Assembly (NCBI RefSeq): GCF_016239305.1
Contig: NZ_JAEHOQ010000013.1
Span: forward strand, 54,262-118,261
DNA from: Proteus vulgaris
Lineage (GTDB): Bacteria; Pseudomonadota; Gammaproteobacteria; Enterobacterales; Enterobacteriaceae
Length of the DNA stretch: 64,000 bases
Reading direction: 5' to 3'
The position numbers were made by a program, and so were the translations under genes. The stretch's first letter is position 1. Each line of letters opens with the position of its first letter. Positions 42,285 to 51,718 of this stretch are shown one piece after another. The notes beneath the pieces were generated by a model that was not told the DNA's origin, searched no databases, and saw only the letters and a list, made by a program, of their open reading frames with translations.

Positions 42285-42635
42285 TAAATATACAGATCCT
42301 TGGCTTTGCCAATTTCAATAAAAGGAGAAATCTATAACGGTTTTATGAAAATATACTACGCAAAGAACAAGGCTTGCAGTGTAAACCATCGGTAAACAGG
42401 GCTTTTTTCGTTAAAGTATGACGCGTGTCTAACTTTCAAAGCTGAAAACAAGAAACAAAACTGTTGTAAAGTTACAAGAAAGGATAAAACACTAGACATA
42501 AAATGAAGAGTTACAATATGTGTGGTAAGTTAGAGGTTAAAATGTGCGAGCGTATTTACTGAATACACCCAAAAGAGTACATTAATACAAAATTCTGTAA
42601 CAAAATTACAAAATCTCATCATGAGGAGACGTACT
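42285..42635. other. hexR-zwf divergent regulatory region
   Basis: 350 bases without a gene. It holds the HexR-like box next to zwf and a perfect palindrome TTGTAA-AG-TTACAA at 42464-42477 whose spacing does not fit HexR. Promoter boxes could not be assigned with confidence. Confidence 0.6.
42596..42610. promoter_or_regulatory. HexR-like operator before zwf
   Basis: TGTAACAAAATTACA fits the reported HexR pattern (TGTARTWWWAYTACA) at 14 of 15 positions. It ends 25 bases before the zwf ATG. Confidence 0.65.
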
Positions 42636-44111
42636 ATGGCAGCGATATCGACTGCTCAGGCCTGTGATCTGGTTATCTTCGGTACGAAAGGGGATCTAGC
42701 ACGCCGTAAGCTTATTCCATCATTATATCAATTGGAAAAAGCAGGATATATTCACCCTGACTCTCGCATTATTGGTGTAGGTCGTGCTGATTGGGATGCT
42801 GAGGCATATAAAAATGTTGCCCACGAAGCATTAAAAACCTTTTTAAAAGAAGAAATTAATCCTGAAATTTGGCAGCGTTTAAGTGATCGCTTAGATTTTT
42901 GTAATCTTGATGTCAATGAAACAGACCATTTCATTGAGCTATCAAAGCACCTCAAACAAGACAAATTACCGGCTATTTATTACTTTGCAATGCCACCAAG
43001 TACCTTTAGTGCAATGTGTAAAGGTTTAGGTCATGCAAAACTTAATAAAGAGCCAAATCGTGTTGTGATGGAAAAACCATTGGGCACAGACTTAGCGTCT
43101 TCTGTTTCTATTAATGATAGTGTGGCTAAATACTTTAAAGAGAGCCAAATTTATCGTATCGACCACTATTTAGGTAAAGAAACGGTTTTAAATCTATTAG
43201 CACTGCGCTTTGCAAACTCACTGTTTGTTAATAATTGGGACAATAAAACGATTGATCATGTCCAAATTACTGTTGCAGAAGAAGTGGGTATTGAAGGGCG
43301 TTGGGGATATTTCGATCAAGCGGGTCAAATGCGTGATATGGTACAAAACCACTTGTTGCAAATCCTAACGATGATTGCAATGTCACCGCCAGCTGATTTA
43401 ACTGCTGATAGTATTCGTCAAGAAAAAGTGAAAGTCTTACGTTCATTACGTCGTATTGATAATACTAATATTCGCGAAAAAACAGTTCGTGGGCAATATA
43501 CGGGTGGTTTTGTACAGGGTAAGAAAGTGCCAGGTTATCTTGATGAAGAAGGTGCAAATAAAACCAGTCATACAGAAACTTTTGTGGCTATCCGCGCTGA
43601 TATTGATAACTGGCGCTGGGCAGGGGTTCCGTTTTATCTAAGAACAGGTAAGCGTCTACCAAGTAAATGTTCAGAAGTGGTAGTTTATTTTAAAAAACCA
43701 GCACTAAATATTTTTAGTGAGACTTATCAAGAGCTACCACAAAACAAACTGACTATTCGTTTACAGCCGGATGAAGGTATTGATATTGAAGTGTTGAATA
43801 AGGCACCGGGTCTTGATCATAAACATCGTTTACAAACTACAAAACTGGACTTGAGTTTCTCTGAAACATTTAATCAAACACATTTAGCAGATGCTTACGA
43901 ACGTTTATTGTTAGAAGCAATGCGTGGTATTCAAGCATTGTTCGTACGTCGAGATGAAGTCGAAGAAGCATGGAAATGGGTTGATTCAATTATCAATGCA
44001 TGGGAATGCGATAATGAACTGCCTAAGCCTTACCAAGCGGGCACATGGGGGCCTGTTGCATCTGTTGCAATGATCACTCGTGATGGTCGTTCATGGAATG
44101 AAATTGAATAA
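42636..44111 (+). CDS. zwf: Glucose-6-phosphate 1-dehydrogenase
   Basis: Zwf oxidises glucose-6-phosphate with NADP+, entering the pentose phosphate and Entner-Doudoroff routes. I place the start at ATG 42636, 7 bases after GAGGAG, giving 491 residues as in E. coli; an ATG at 42621 would overlap the ribosome site. Motifs are the nucleotide fold FGTKGDLARRKL and the active site RIDHYLGKE. Closed by a strong terminator. Confidence 0.97.
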   Translation: MAAISTAQACDLVIFGTKGDLARRKLIPSLYQLEKAGYIHPDSRIIGVGRADWDAEAYKNVAHEALKTFLKEEINPEIWQRLSDRLDFCNLDVNETDHFIELSKHLKQDKLPAIYYFAMPPSTFSAMCKGLGHAKLNKEPNRVVMEKPLGTDLASSVSINDSVAKYFKESQIYRIDHYLGKETVLNLLALRFANSLFVNNWDNKTIDHVQITVAEEVGIEGRWGYFDQAGQMRDMVQNHLLQILTMIAMSPPADLTADSIRQEKVKVLRSLRRIDNTNIREKTVRGQYTGGFVQGKKVPGYLDEEGANKTSHTETFVAIRADIDNWRWAGVPFYLRTGKRLPSKCSEVVVYFKKPALNIFSETYQELPQNKLTIRLQPDEGIDIEVLNKAPGLDHKHRLQTTKLDLSFSETFNQTHLADAYERLLLEAMRGIQALFVRRDEVEEAWKWVDSIINAWECDNELPKPYQAGTWGPVASVAMITRDGRSWNEIE

Positions 44112-44138
44112 TTGATTTCGATTGTCCATTCTAACGAG

Positions 44139-44165
44139 AAAACACCCAGTTATACTGGGTGTTTT
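44139..44165 (+). terminator. Terminator of zwf
   Basis: Perfect 12-bp inverted repeat aaaacacccagt/actgggtgtttt (44139-44150 with 44154-44165) followed by T. Confidence 0.92.
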
Positions 44166-44325
44166 TGTCTCAGTTAAATACCTTTAAGCATAATTACAGC
44201 AATTTAGATGAATAAAACTACTGAAGGATCGTAAAACCACTGATTAACTATGCAATCTAATTTTAGTTGGAAACTAAAACTTAAACAAAACCAATCAATT
44301 AACAAAAATAAATTGCTAAAAGGCA

Positions 44326-44354
44326 TTGCTTTAAATAATTCGGCATGATAGAAA
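44326..44354 (+). promoter_or_regulatory. Possible promoter of the mdtJI unit
   Basis: TTGCTT (44326-44331) and TAGAAA (44349-44354) with a 17-base spacer. The transcript would start near 44361, with a leader of about 327 bases before mdtJ. Confidence 0.4.
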
Positions 44355-44400
44355 TATCATGTAACATTTAACCATCTTATATGAGGGTTCGGAGTATATC

Positions 44401-44430
44401 GTGCGGATGGTCTGTGCGATGAAAGAATAA
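44401..44430 (+). CDS. Upstream ORF 1 in the mdtJI leader (9 codons)
   Basis: GTG-started frame encoding MRMVCAMKE, with GGAG 6 bases before the start. Its stop lies 6 bases before the ATG of the second upstream ORF, close enough for coupling. A 13-codon ATG frame at 44381-44422 overlaps it without a ribosome site. Confidence 0.4.
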   Translation: MRMVCAMKE

Positions 44431-44436
44431 ATAATC

Positions 44437-44535
44437 ATGACTAGCGCCAAAAGCGTCAAAGTTAAACGTTCTACCTATAAGTTATTCCTTTCTGCTATTT
44501 TATCCAGCGAACACTACTGGTGTGGCGCATTATAG
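44437..44535 (+). CDS. Upstream ORF 2 in the mdtJI leader (32 codons)
   Basis: ATG-started frame giving MTSAKSVKVKRSTYKLFLSA and 12 more residues ending EHYWCGAL. Codon content (single Trp and Cys near the end, basic start) looks coding rather than random. A regulatory uORF, mdtU, linked to spermidine response, has been reported upstream of E. coli mdtJI; position and size fit, but I cannot confirm sequence homology. A 7-bp hairpin (44552-44570) and a pyrimidine-rich stretch follow before mdtJ. Confidence 0.55.
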   Translation: MTSAKSVKVKRSTYKLFLSAILSSEHYWCGAL

Positions 44536-44687
44536 AAATCTCTCATCTTAATTCCTGACGCAATCAGGAAATGACGTTGCCTTAACGTTCGACTTTTACT
44601 GTCGCCAGAAAGACTATCTACATCTTCTTTATCTTCCTGCGTAAGAAACGTTTCGGCGTATTTCAAATGTGTATGAGAGATGAAAAA

Positions 44688-45128
44688 ATGATTTATTGGA
44701 TATTTTTAGCATTAGCTATTGTTTGTGAAGTTATCGGTACTTTATCAATGAAGTACGCCAGTGTAAGCGGTGGTTACACCGGTATGATAGTGATGTGGTT
44801 AATGATTGCCACTTCCTATATCTTTTTAGCCATAGCCGTTAAAAAAGTGGCATTAGGTGTAGCATATGCACTGTGGGAAGGTATTGGAATTGTCATTATT
44901 ACGACATTCAGCGTTCTGTGGTTTGGTGAATCACTGTCACCATTAAAATTAGGTGGTCTAGCGATGTTAATTGCAGGGATCACGCTTATCAAGTCTGGTA
45001 CTAAAAAATCGACTGTTGCTAAGAAAACAACAGATTCGGTAAAAAGTATCGCGGGTAAAGCCAAGCACGTTGCTAGTGCCGTAAAAGGAGCAAATAAGCC
45101 AATTCCTGCCAATATTAAGGAGGCTTAA
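44688..45128 (+). CDS. mdtJ: Spermidine exporter subunit MdtJ (SMR family), long tail
   Basis: MdtJ pairs with MdtI to export spermidine. I start it at ATG 44688 ([25 protein letters not shown]) after GAGAG; an earlier ATG at 44667 is not supported by homology. Four helices and the SMR core Glu in CEVIGT are present. The 146-residue protein is about 25 residues longer than in E. coli, with a Lys/Ala-rich tail ([20 protein letters not shown]). mdtI begins 3 bases after the stop. Confidence 0.93.
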   Translation: MIYWIFLALAIVCEVIGTLSMKYASVSGGYTGMIVMWLMIATSYIFLAIAVKKVALGVAYALWEGIGIVIITTFSVLWFGESLSPLKLGGLAMLIAGITLIKSGTKKSTVAKKTTDSVKSIAGKAKHVASAVKGANKPIPANIKEA

Positions 45129-45130
45129 TT

Positions 45131-45463
45131 ATGTTAGCTCAATTTGAATGGTGGCATGGTGCGTTTCTAATATTGGCCGTAGTGCTTGAAATTGTCGCGA
45201 ATATATTCTTAAAAATGTCTAACGGCTTTAGCCGAATGGGATTAGGAATATTATCACTGTTTTGTGTATTAGGTGCTTTTAGCGCACTGGCAATGGCGGT
45301 CAAAGGGATCGAGCTTTCTGTTGCTTATGCACTGTGGGGTGCCTTTGGAATTATTGCAACTATTGCCGCTGGTTGGATTTTATTTAACCAGAGACTCAAT
45401 TATAAAGGATGGGGTGGGATTATATTATTACTGGTCGGTATGGTAATGATTAAATTTGCCTAA
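45131..45463 (+). CDS. mdtI: Spermidine exporter subunit MdtI (SMR family)
   Basis: The 110-residue partner of MdtJ, with four helices and the SMR motifs [13 protein letters not shown] and [16 protein letters not shown]. The near-consensus ribosome site AAGGAGG lies in the end of mdtJ. SMR heterodimers insert the two subunits in opposite orientation. Followed by a weak hairpin. Confidence 0.95.
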   Translation: MLAQFEWWHGAFLILAVVLEIVANIFLKMSNGFSRMGLGILSLFCVLGAFSALAMAVKGIELSVAYALWGAFGIIATIAAGWILFNQRLNYKGWGGIILLLVGMVMIKFA

Positions 45464-45536
45464 ACCTACTTAATGCAATGAGTAATAAATAGGTAAGAGC
45501 AGCAAGATTAATATCACAATAAAATTAGAAAACAAC

Positions 45537-45568
45537 AAAGGGCTGAGCTTTTCTGAACTTGGCCCTTT
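45537..45568 (+). terminator. Probable terminator of mdtJI
   Basis: aaagggc (45537-45543) pairs with gcccttt (45562-45568), 18-base loop with weak inner pairing, T-rich sequence after it. Confidence 0.5.
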
Positions 45569-45742
45569 ATTTTATATTTAAGGTATTATTGTTCTATTTT
45601 TTTAGCCAGAATTGTGTTTCTGATATTAGTTAAATAAAGTGATAAAAAATTAGCAAAAATATACAGTTTTCATGCCGAGACAATAAAAAAACAGGATCCC
45701 TGAGTTAAAATAACATTATAAAAAATATGTTAAATCAAAGAA

Positions 45743-45772
45743 AATAAGCACCTATAAAAGTAGGTGCTTATT
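45743..45772 (-). terminator. Terminator of the RidA-family gene yoaB
   Basis: Perfect 12-bp inverted repeat (45743-45754 with 45761-45772), 6-base loop, T-rich tail on the minus strand. It lies 9 bases past the yoaB stop. Confidence 0.8.
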
Positions 45773-45780
45773 AAATGTAT

Positions 45781-46125
45781 TTACATTGCCGCGATAATTT
45801 TAATCTCAACTTTATATTCAGGATGCATTAATTGCGCTTGCACAGTGCAACGAACAGGCGCACTACCTTTAGCAACCCAAGCATCCCATGCTTTATTCAT
45901 ACCTTCAAAATCGGCTTTATCAGCTAAAAAGATTGTCGCATCAAGAATTTGAGTTTTATCAGAACCTACACGTTGTAATAAAACATCGATTGCCGCTAAT
46001 GTATCTGCTGTTTGTTCAATAATATCGCCCGATAAATTCTCTGGTACAGCGGTGTAATAAATAGTGTCATTATGAATAACAGCTTCAGACCAGCGATCTT
46101 CAGGGTCGATACGTTTAATTGTCAT
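45781..46125 (-). CDS. yoaB: RidA-family protein YoaB
   Basis: The 114-residue protein belongs to the RidA/YjgF/UK114 fold, many of which hydrolyse reactive enamine/imine intermediates. It matches YoaB (MTIKRIDPEDRWSEAVIHNDTIYYT, TIFLADKADFEGMNKAWDAWV, PVRCTVQAQLMHPEYKVEIKI), including the arginine in PVRCTV that binds carboxylates. Divergent from yoaA as in E. coli. Confidence 0.93.
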   Translation of the reverse strand: MTIKRIDPEDRWSEAVIHNDTIYYTAVPENLSGDIIEQTADTLAAIDVLLQRVGSDKTQILDATIFLADKADFEGMNKAWDAWVAKGSAPVRCTVQAQLMHPEYKVEIKIIAAM

Positions 46126-46208
46126 TGAGTTCTCCTTTGTATTAACGGCATAGGTGGTACTTTTGATTATCCACTGGCATAATTTACGTCTTATTTTATA
46201 AAAAGAGT

Positions 46209-48152
46209 ATGCCTGTGTCAGACGATTTTGCAGAAAACGGGATTTTAACCCGAACTATTCCTGGATTTCATCCCCGTGAAGCTCAAAGACAAATGGCGAA
46301 ATCAATAACAGATATTATTGATAAGCAAGGTGTACTTATTGCGGAGGCTGGTACGGGAACAGGGAAAACCTATGCTTACCTTGTACCTGCTTTGCGTTCA
46401 GGTAAAAAGACCATTATTTCAACAGGCTCTAAAGCCCTACAAGATCAACTCTATAGTCGAGATTTACCGACAATCATTGAAGCAATTAATTATGATGGCA
46501 ACACTGCTTTATTAAAAGGGCGTTCAAATTATTTGTGTTTAGAGCGACTGGATCAACAAATGCTTAGTGGTGGTGATCTAGAAGCCGAAGTATTATCAGA
46601 CGTAATGTATGTACGCCAATGGTCAACACAGACAGATGATGGCGATGTTAGCCGTTGTCATAGTGTTGCTGAAGATAGCCGAGTTTGGCCTTTAGTCACG
46701 AGCACTAACGATAATTGTTTAGGAAGTGATTGCCCTCGCTATAAAGAGTGTTATGTTTTAAGTGCACGTAAAAAAGCAATGGATGCAGATATTGTCGTCG
46801 TTAATCACCATTTATTTATGGCGGATACTGTCGTTAAAGATACTGGTTTTGGTGAATTAATTCCGGAAGCTGAAATTATGATCTTTGATGAAGCCCATCA
46901 AATTCCAGATATTGCCAGCCACTATTTTGGTCAACAACTTACCAGTAGACAGCTTTTTGATCTCGCTAGAGATATGACCGTTGCTTACCGTACTGAAGTG
47001 CGTGATCAAGTTCAATTACAAAAAAGTGCCGACCGATTAACTCAAATGGTAATGGATTTTCGCTTAGTATTAGGTGAAACAGGCTATCGAGGGAATTTGC
47101 GTGAGCTACTACAAGGTGGTGAAACTAAACGTTTTCTTACGTTACTGGATGATGCGTTAGAACTAAGTTATGACGTTATGAAACTCTCATTAGGGCGAAG
47201 CCAATTACTTGATAGTGCTTTTGAACGAGCTACTGTTTATCGCAATCGCTTAAAACGTCTGATTGATACCACAATTCCTGGTTATAGTTACTGGTTTGAA
47301 AGTTACGGTCGCCATTTCTTATTGGCTATTACGCCACTTTCTGTTGCAGATAAATTTCGTGAATTAATTAAATCACATAAAAGTAGTTGGGTATTCACTT
47401 CGGCAACGCTTTCTGTAAATGAACAAATGTCTTATTACACAGATAGGCTAGGTTTAGAAAACGCAACAACATTGATTTTAAACAGCCCCTTTGATTATCA
47501 ACATCAAACATTATTGTGTGTACCGCGTTATTTGCCACCTTTAAATCAGCCTTATACGGCGAAGCGTTTAGCGGCCATGCTAACGCCTGTTATTTTAAAG
47601 AATCAAGGCCGTTGTTTTTTCCTTTGTACTTCACATGCAATGATGCGTGGACTAGCTGAAGAGTTTAAAGCCAGTTTGCCATTACCTGTATTGATGCAAG
47701 GGGAAATGAGTAAAACACAATTACTGCAAAAATTTGTTTCATCAGGAAATGCGCTTTTGGTCGCAACGCAAAGTTTTTGGGAAGGTGTGGATGTTCGTGG
47801 GGATACACTTTCTTGTGTGATTATTGATAAATTACCTTTTACAGCGCCAGACGATCCTCTATTAAGAGCACGTATTGAAGATTGTGAATTACGAGGTGGT
47901 GATGCATTTCGGGATGTGCAAATACCAGATGCTGTAATTAGTTTAAAACAAGGTGTTGGACGATTAATTCGCGATGTACACGATTATGGCGCAATTATAG
48001 TGTGTGATGATAGATTAGTTTCTCGTGCATATGGTGAGGTTTTTTTAAGCAGTTTGCCTCCATCACCACGCACACGCTCACTCGAAAAAACGATGGAATT
48101 TTTGAGCCAACGCGCACAGCATGATGAAATACAAGAAATATCGGGTTCATAA
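46209..48152 (+). CDS. yoaA: ATP-dependent helicase YoaA (XPD/DinG-like)
   Basis: YoaA is a superfamily 2 helicase related to DinG and XPD; in E. coli it works with the DNA polymerase III chi subunit in repair at stalled forks. The 647-residue protein has Walker A AEAGTGTGKT, an iron-sulfur cysteine set around NYLCLER and NDNCLGSDCPRYKECY, the DEAH box (MIFDEAHQ), and motif VI QGVGRLIRD. Length is normal. Upstream of tsaB. Confidence 0.95.
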   Translation: MPVSDDFAENGILTRTIPGFHPREAQRQMAKSITDIIDKQGVLIAEAGTGTGKTYAYLVPALRSGKKTIISTGSKALQDQLYSRDLPTIIEAINYDGNTALLKGRSNYLCLERLDQQMLSGGDLEAEVLSDVMYVRQWSTQTDDGDVSRCHSVAEDSRVWPLVTSTNDNCLGSDCPRYKECYVLSARKKAMDADIVVVNHHLFMADTVVKDTGFGELIPEAEIMIFDEAHQIPDIASHYFGQQLTSRQLFDLARDMTVAYRTEVRDQVQLQKSADRLTQMVMDFRLVLGETGYRGNLRELLQGGETKRFLTLLDDALELSYDVMKLSLGRSQLLDSAFERATVYRNRLKRLIDTTIPGYSYWFESYGRHFLLAITPLSVADKFRELIKSHKSSWVFTSATLSVNEQMSYYTDRLGLENATTLILNSPFDYQHQTLLCVPRYLPPLNQPYTAKRLAAMLTPVILKNQGRCFFLCTSHAMMRGLAEEFKASLPLPVLMQGEMSKTQLLQKFVSSGNALLVATQSFWEGVDVRGDTLSCVIIDKLPFTAPDDPLLRARIEDCELRGGDAFRDVQIPDAVISLKQGVGRLIRDVHDYGAIIVCDDRLVSRAYGEVFLSSLPPSPRTRSLEKTMEFLSQRAQHDEIQEISGS

Positions 48153-48244
48153 TAGCGATCGCATAGAATGTGTGTTTATTCTGTTGAACACTATTATGAT
48201 ATTATTCTTCCTCTTTTAATTATCGAATTTGCCGGAGTTATGGC

Positions 48245-48946
48245 GTGTCACTGCGAATTTTAGCAATTGATACTGCAACAGAATCCTGTTCAGTTGCAGT
48301 TTGGAATGAAGGCGTTGTTGCTTCACGTTTTGAAATCTCACCTCGTGAACATACACAAAAGATTTTACCTATGGTCAAAAGCGCCTTAGAAGAAGCAAAT
48401 TTAACATTGCAATCATTAGATGCCCTCGCTTTTGGGCGAGGCCCAGGCAGTTTTACCGGAGTTCGTATTGGCGTCGGTGTTGCACAAGGTATCGCATTGG
48501 GTGCTGAATTACCTATGATTGGTATTTCATCACTTGCCACCATGGCAGAAGGTGTATTTAGAACAACGGGGATCAAACAGGTTTTAGTCGCAATAGATGC
48601 ACGTATGGGCGAAATTTATTGTGCTCAATATCAACGTAATGACGACGGGATTTGGTTAGGTGAAGGAACAGAAGCAGTGATGAAACCCGAACACTTTGTT
48701 GAAGCCTTACAATCAACCACGGGTACTTGGGCAATGGCGGGTACGGGTTGGCAAACCTATCCTGAATTAAAAGAGACATTGCCTTTTACTGCAGTTGAAA
48801 CTGACATTACATTGCCAGCGGCACAAGATATGCTACCACTTGCAGTTGTCGCTTGGCATGAAGGAAAAGCCACAAAAGTGGAAGAGGCTGAACCTGTTTA
48901 TTTGCGTAATGAAGTTACGTGGAAAAAATTACCCGGTCGTGAATAG
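48245..48946 (+). CDS. tsaB: tRNA threonylcarbamoyladenosine protein TsaB
   Basis: TsaB supports TsaD in forming t6A37 on tRNAs reading ANN codons. The 233-residue ASKHA-fold protein begins [21 protein letters not shown] and has [17 protein letters not shown]. The start is GTG 48245, 7 bases after GGAG. E. coli TsaB starts at the MRIL equivalent two residues later. yeaY follows downstream, the usual order. Confidence 0.95.
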   Translation: MSLRILAIDTATESCSVAVWNEGVVASRFEISPREHTQKILPMVKSALEEANLTLQSLDALAFGRGPGSFTGVRIGVGVAQGIALGAELPMIGISSLATMAEGVFRTTGIKQVLVAIDARMGEIYCAQYQRNDDGIWLGEGTEAVMKPEHFVEALQSTTGTWAMAGTGWQTYPELKETLPFTAVETDITLPAAQDMLPLAVVAWHEGKATKVEEAEPVYLRNEVTWKKLPGRE

Positions 48947-49032
48947 ACTATGAGTATCTATTAGAAATTAGAGAGTAAAGCTATAATAGTATTATAGAGT
49001 GACGTTAATAATGACTTGCAACGAGGTGGTTT

Positions 49033-49629
49033 ATGAAAAGACAATTAAACTACCGTTTGGTAAGCAAAGCGCTATTTTTGTCTGGTGCTTTGTTGCTAGC
49101 GGGATGCGTCTCAATACCTGAATCAATAAAAGGAACATCAGCAACGCCTGTCACTGATTTAAATGGTATTTTTGTAGCGCCTGAACTTTATGTAGGTCAA
49201 GAAGGTCGTTTTGGCGGACGTGTAGTTGATGTTAAAAATCTTCAATCATCCACACAGCTAGAAATTGCCGTTATGCCACTTTCTCAATATGATGCTGCAC
49301 CTGAATTACAACAACCATCTATTGGACGCCTCTATGCAAATGTCATGCATTTCTTAGATCCTACAGATTATAAAAACCAATATGTAACGGTAGTTGGAAC
49401 GATTAAAGGCGTTGAAACAGGAAAAGTCGGAGAAGCGAGCTATCCATTTTTACGCATGGATGTAACAGGAATGAAACGTTGGACACTGACACAGCAAGTG
49501 ATTATGCCAGCGCCTGTTATGACATGGGGTTATTATGGTGATGGCCCATATTGGGGTTATCATCATGGATATGGTGGTTATGGTGGATATCCATATGGAA
49601 CTGGTCAGGTCGTACCCGTTTTAGAATAA
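49033..49629 (+). CDS. yeaY: Slp-family outer-membrane lipoprotein YeaY
   Basis: The 198-residue lipoprotein has lipobox LLLAGC (Cys25) and an Slp domain (about 40-165). The last 35 residues are dominated by Gly, Tyr, Trp and His (GYYGDGPYWGYHHGYGGYGG). Slp proteins are induced in starvation or stationary phase, and their molecular role is unclear. It lies between tsaB and fadD as in E. coli and ends at a strong terminator. Confidence 0.9.
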   Translation: MKRQLNYRLVSKALFLSGALLLAGCVSIPESIKGTSATPVTDLNGIFVAPELYVGQEGRFGGRVVDVKNLQSSTQLEIAVMPLSQYDAAPELQQPSIGRLYANVMHFLDPTDYKNQYVTVVGTIKGVETGKVGEASYPFLRMDVTGMKRWTLTQQVIMPAPVMTWGYYGDGPYWGYHHGYGGYGGYPYGTGQVVPVLE

Positions 49630-49755
49630 AAACTGGGTTTATGATTGCATGACGATATAATATTTCATCTCCATTTGGGTGAAACGGTGTATAATTGATA
49701 TCTATAATATATTAGGTAACTATCTAATAGCGTTATTAAAGTTGAATAAAAATAA

Positions 49756-49785
49756 AAGAGAGGGCGGTTTTGACCGCCTTCTTTT
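49756..49785 (+). terminator. Terminator of yeaY
   Basis: Stem around gggcggt/accgcct (core 49760-49768 with 49773-49781), extended by A-T and G-U pairs, loop TTTG, six T at the end. Confidence 0.85.
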
Positions 49786-49850
49786 TTGTTAATCTAAAAA
49801 ATAAAATATTTAGTGACACACTTCGCATCTTCACAACAGAAAATTGTTTG

Positions 49851-49867
49851 TGCTGGTAGGATGAGTT
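49851..49867. promoter_or_regulatory. FadR-like operator before fadD
   Basis: TGCTGGTAGGATGAGTT resembles the FadR site of E. coli fadD (AGCTGGTATGATGAGTT as I recall it), with differences at positions 1 and 9. It lies 65 bases before the start codon. Confidence 0.7.
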
Positions 49868-49931
49868 AATACTTTGTTAAAAATGAAACATAATATTAAC
49901 CCAAGAAGTGCGATTAATCAGGAGTACTACT

Positions 49932-51620
49932 TTGGAAAAAGTCTGGCTTAAACGTTATCCGGCAGATGTCCCGGCTGAAATTGACCCGGACCGTTTCGCA
50001 TCCCTTGCTGAGATGCTTGAAAACGCTGTCGCAAATTACGCAGATCAACCCGCCTTTATCAATATGGGCGAGGTCATGACTTATCGCAAACTTGAAGAGC
50101 GTAGCCGTGCTTTTGCAGCATACCTGCAAAACGGCTTAGGACTAAAAAAAGGTGATCGTGTTGCCTTAATGATGCCTAATTTATTGCAATATCCTATCGC
50201 GCTTTTCGGTATTCTTCGTGCAGGTATGGTTGTCGTAAACGTAAATCCACTTTACACACCAAGAGAACTTGAACATCAGTTAAATGACAGTGGTGCAAGT
50301 GCTATTGTTATTGTCTCTAACTTTGCGCATACACTCGAAAAAATTGTGTTTAATACCAGCATTAAGCACGTTATTTTAACCCGAATGGGCGATCAGCTAT
50401 CCCGTCCTAAAGCAACACTCGTTGATTTTGTTGTTAAGTACATCAAACGATTAGTGCCTAAATATAATTTGCCTGATGCCATTTCATTTCGCAGAGCAAT
50501 GCATTTTGGTTATCGAATGCAATATATCAAACCTGAAATTACAGGCGGTGATTTAGCATTCTTACAATATACAGGTGGAACAACCGGCATTGCTAAAGGC
50601 GCCATGTTAACGCATCGCAATATGTTGGCAAATCTTGAACAGGCCAAAGCCGCTTATGTACCTGCATTACATGTAGGTAAAGAACTGGTGGTAACGGCAT
50701 TACCGCTGTATCACGTCTTTGCTTTAACGGTTAACTGTCTGTTGTTTATTGAGGTTGGTGGTAAAAACTTACTGATCACCAATCCACGAGACGTTAAAGG
50801 GACAATTAAAGAGTTAGGACGTTACCCTGTCACGGCGATTACAGGTGTAAATACGTTATTTAACGCTTGGTTGCAAAATCCTGAATTTCGTCAACTCGAT
50901 TTCTCCAAACTAAATCTTTCTGTTGGTGGTGGTATGCCAGTACAAAGCAGTGTCGCCAAAGAGTGGGAAGAGTTAACAGGTAAACATCTTTTAGAGGGTT
51001 ATGGTCTGACGGAATGTTCTCCATTGGTCACTGGTAATCCTTATAATCTGAAAAAATACAGTGGTAGTATTGGATTACCCGTACCTTCAACTGACGTTAA
51101 GTTTATGGATGATGAAGGTAACGAAGTTGACCGCACTGTAGGCGGTGAAATGTGGGTTCGTGGGCCTCAGGTCATGAAAGGATATTGGAATCGTCCTGAT
51201 GCCACTGACGAGGTTTTACACGATGGCTGGGTTGCAACGGGTGATATCGCGACAATGGACGACGAAGGTTTTATTCGCATTATTGACCGTAAAAAAGATA
51301 TGATCTTAGTCTCAGGGTTTAACGTTTACCCTAATGAAGTTGAAGAAGTGGTTACGGCTCACCCTAAAGTATTGGAATCAGCAGCAATTGGTGTACTGAG
51401 TAAAAACTCAGGTGAGACAGTTAAGATTTTTATCGTGAAAAAAGACCCTACATTGACAGAAGATGAGGTAAAAACACACTGTCGTCGTTACTTAACAGGT
51501 TATAAAGTACCTAAAATTATTGAGTTTCGTGATGAATTACCAAAATCCAATGTTGGTAAAATTTTACGCAGAGAGTTAAGAAATGAAGAAAAACAGTTGA
51601 AAACCTCAACTGAATCTTGA
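49932..51620 (+). CDS. fadD: Long-chain fatty acid-CoA ligase FadD
   Basis: FadD activates imported fatty acids to acyl-CoA at the inner membrane. The start is TTG 49932, 7 bases after CAGGAG, which gives [14 protein letters not shown] and 562 residues (E. coli 561, also TTG); an ATG at 49908 precedes the ribosome site. Motifs are the ATP loop [12 protein letters not shown] and the fatty-acid signature [17 protein letters not shown] then [16 protein letters not shown]. Confidence 0.95.
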   Translation: MEKVWLKRYPADVPAEIDPDRFASLAEMLENAVANYADQPAFINMGEVMTYRKLEERSRAFAAYLQNGLGLKKGDRVALMMPNLLQYPIALFGILRAGMVVVNVNPLYTPRELEHQLNDSGASAIVIVSNFAHTLEKIVFNTSIKHVILTRMGDQLSRPKATLVDFVVKYIKRLVPKYNLPDAISFRRAMHFGYRMQYIKPEITGGDLAFLQYTGGTTGIAKGAMLTHRNMLANLEQAKAAYVPALHVGKELVVTALPLYHVFALTVNCLLFIEVGGKNLLITNPRDVKGTIKELGRYPVTAITGVNTLFNAWLQNPEFRQLDFSKLNLSVGGGMPVQSSVAKEWEELTGKHLLEGYGLTECSPLVTGNPYNLKKYSGSIGLPVPSTDVKFMDDEGNEVDRTVGGEMWVRGPQVMKGYWNRPDATDEVLHDGWVATGDIATMDDEGFIRIIDRKKDMILVSGFNVYPNEVEEVVTAHPKVLESAAIGVLSKNSGETVKIFIVKKDPTLTEDEVKTHCRRYLTGYKVPKIIEFRDELPKSNVGKILRRELRNEEKQLKTSTES

Positions 51621-51648
51621 TACAACATTCAATAACCTTTTTCAATTT

Positions 51649-51671
51649 CGCCGGTTTATACCGGCGTTTTT
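51649..51671 (+). terminator. Terminator of fadD
   Basis: Perfect 7-bp GC-rich stem cgccggt/accggcg (51649-51655 with 51660-51666), loop TTAT, five T. Confidence 0.9.
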
Positions 51672-51718
51672 GTCATTACATAAAAAGTCTTTAGACATAA
51701 AAACAAGAGAAACCTGTT

